NCBI GenBank assembly: GCA_964487295.1
Contig: CAZAQL010000136.1
Span: 1-6,240 of the forward strand
Length of the DNA: 6,240 nucleotides
Direction: 5' to 3'
Source: JAPEKQ01 sp964487295
GTDB taxonomy: Bacteria; Joyebacterota; Joyebacteria; Joyebacterales; Joyebacteraceae
Below the pieces are notes generated by a model. The model saw only the letters and a list, made by a program, of their open reading frames with translations, was not told the origin of the DNA and did not search any database. Shown in pieces: positions 6,108 through 6,240 of this stretch (positions are counted from its first letter, which is position 1; the number at the start of each line of letters is the position of its first letter). The translations under genes and the position numbers were made by a program.

Positions 6108-6240
6108 ATGAACGGCGGGCCGCGCGGCCGGCGACAGCGTGTGATGGTCCTCTCGACCCTCGTGCTGTGCGTGACGGTCCTCGCCGTCATCGTGGGCGCC
6201 ATGTCCACAGGCGGCTCGCGAGCTCTCCCCGAAGATCTCG
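6108..6240 (+). CDS. Start of an unknown exported or membrane-anchored protein (5' part only)
   Basis: ATG 6108 follows GGAGGTG (6097-6103) by 4 nt. The 44 codons present begin with a basic stretch (MNGGPRGRRQR) and then a hydrophobic run, residues 12-33 (VMVLSTLVLC onward to VIVGAMS), followed by polar TGGSRALPEDL. This is a signal peptide or single N-terminal membrane anchor with positive-inside orientation. Cys21 lies within the hydrophobic run, but the preceding LVL does not form a normal lipobox. The rest lies beyond the right edge and I cannot assign a function. Confidence 0.65.
   Translation, partial: MNGGPRGRRQRVMVLSTLVLCVTVLAVIVGAMSTGGSRALPEDL

Overview
The window is GC-rich (roughly two thirds G+C in the coding parts) bacterial DNA. 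It has tight gene packing, strong Shine-Dalgarno sites, and GTG and TTG starts used alongside ATG. A secreted parallel beta-helix protein next to central-metabolism genes would suit an uncultured environmental lineage (for example in or near the FCB or Eisenbacteria/Krumholzibacteria-type groups). That placement is an impression from protein style; no marker gene here proves it.

Layout. (1) Positions 1-1005, minus strand: the first 335 codons of a secreted right-handed beta-helix protein whose 3' end lies beyond the left edge. The frame is open to the edge. (2) 1006-1346: a divergent control region with a near-perfect sigma70 promoter on the plus strand (TTGACC, 17 bp, TATAAT) and a weaker candidate for the minus-strand gene. 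(3) 1347-5097, plus strand: a four-gene cluster. It encodes an isocitrate/isopropylmalate dehydrogenase family enzyme with NADP-type residues, the large and small subunits of a split (LeuC/LeuD-type) aconitase-family hydro-lyase, and a small HD-domain protein. It is bounded downstream by a good intrinsic terminator at 5193-5224; a perfect 30-bp palindrome lies between genes one and two. (4) 5288-5878, plus strand: a MarC-family inner-membrane protein. (5) 6108-6240, plus strand: the start of an unknown protein with an N-terminal membrane segment or signal, preceded by a leader stem-loop.

How the genes fit together. The hydro-lyase and the dehydrogenase would catalyse consecutive steps: isomerisation of a 2-hydroxy acid to a 3-hydroxy (malate-type) acid, then oxidative decarboxylation. 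The dehydrogenase has isocitrate-dehydrogenase-like active-site motifs, so the simplest reading is citrate to isocitrate to 2-oxoglutarate, done by a LeuCD-type aconitase instead of the usual single-chain enzyme. However, the small-subunit specificity loop (Tyr-Thr-Tyr-Thr) matches neither the homoaconitase nor the isopropylmalate isomerase signature, and one isocitrate-contacting residue of the dehydrogenase is changed (Asn to Ile). A related but different substrate therefore remains possible. The HD protein's role in this operon is unknown and is the most interesting loose end. The rest of the window looks ordinary; I see no CRISPR array, insertion sequence, tRNA or rRNA.
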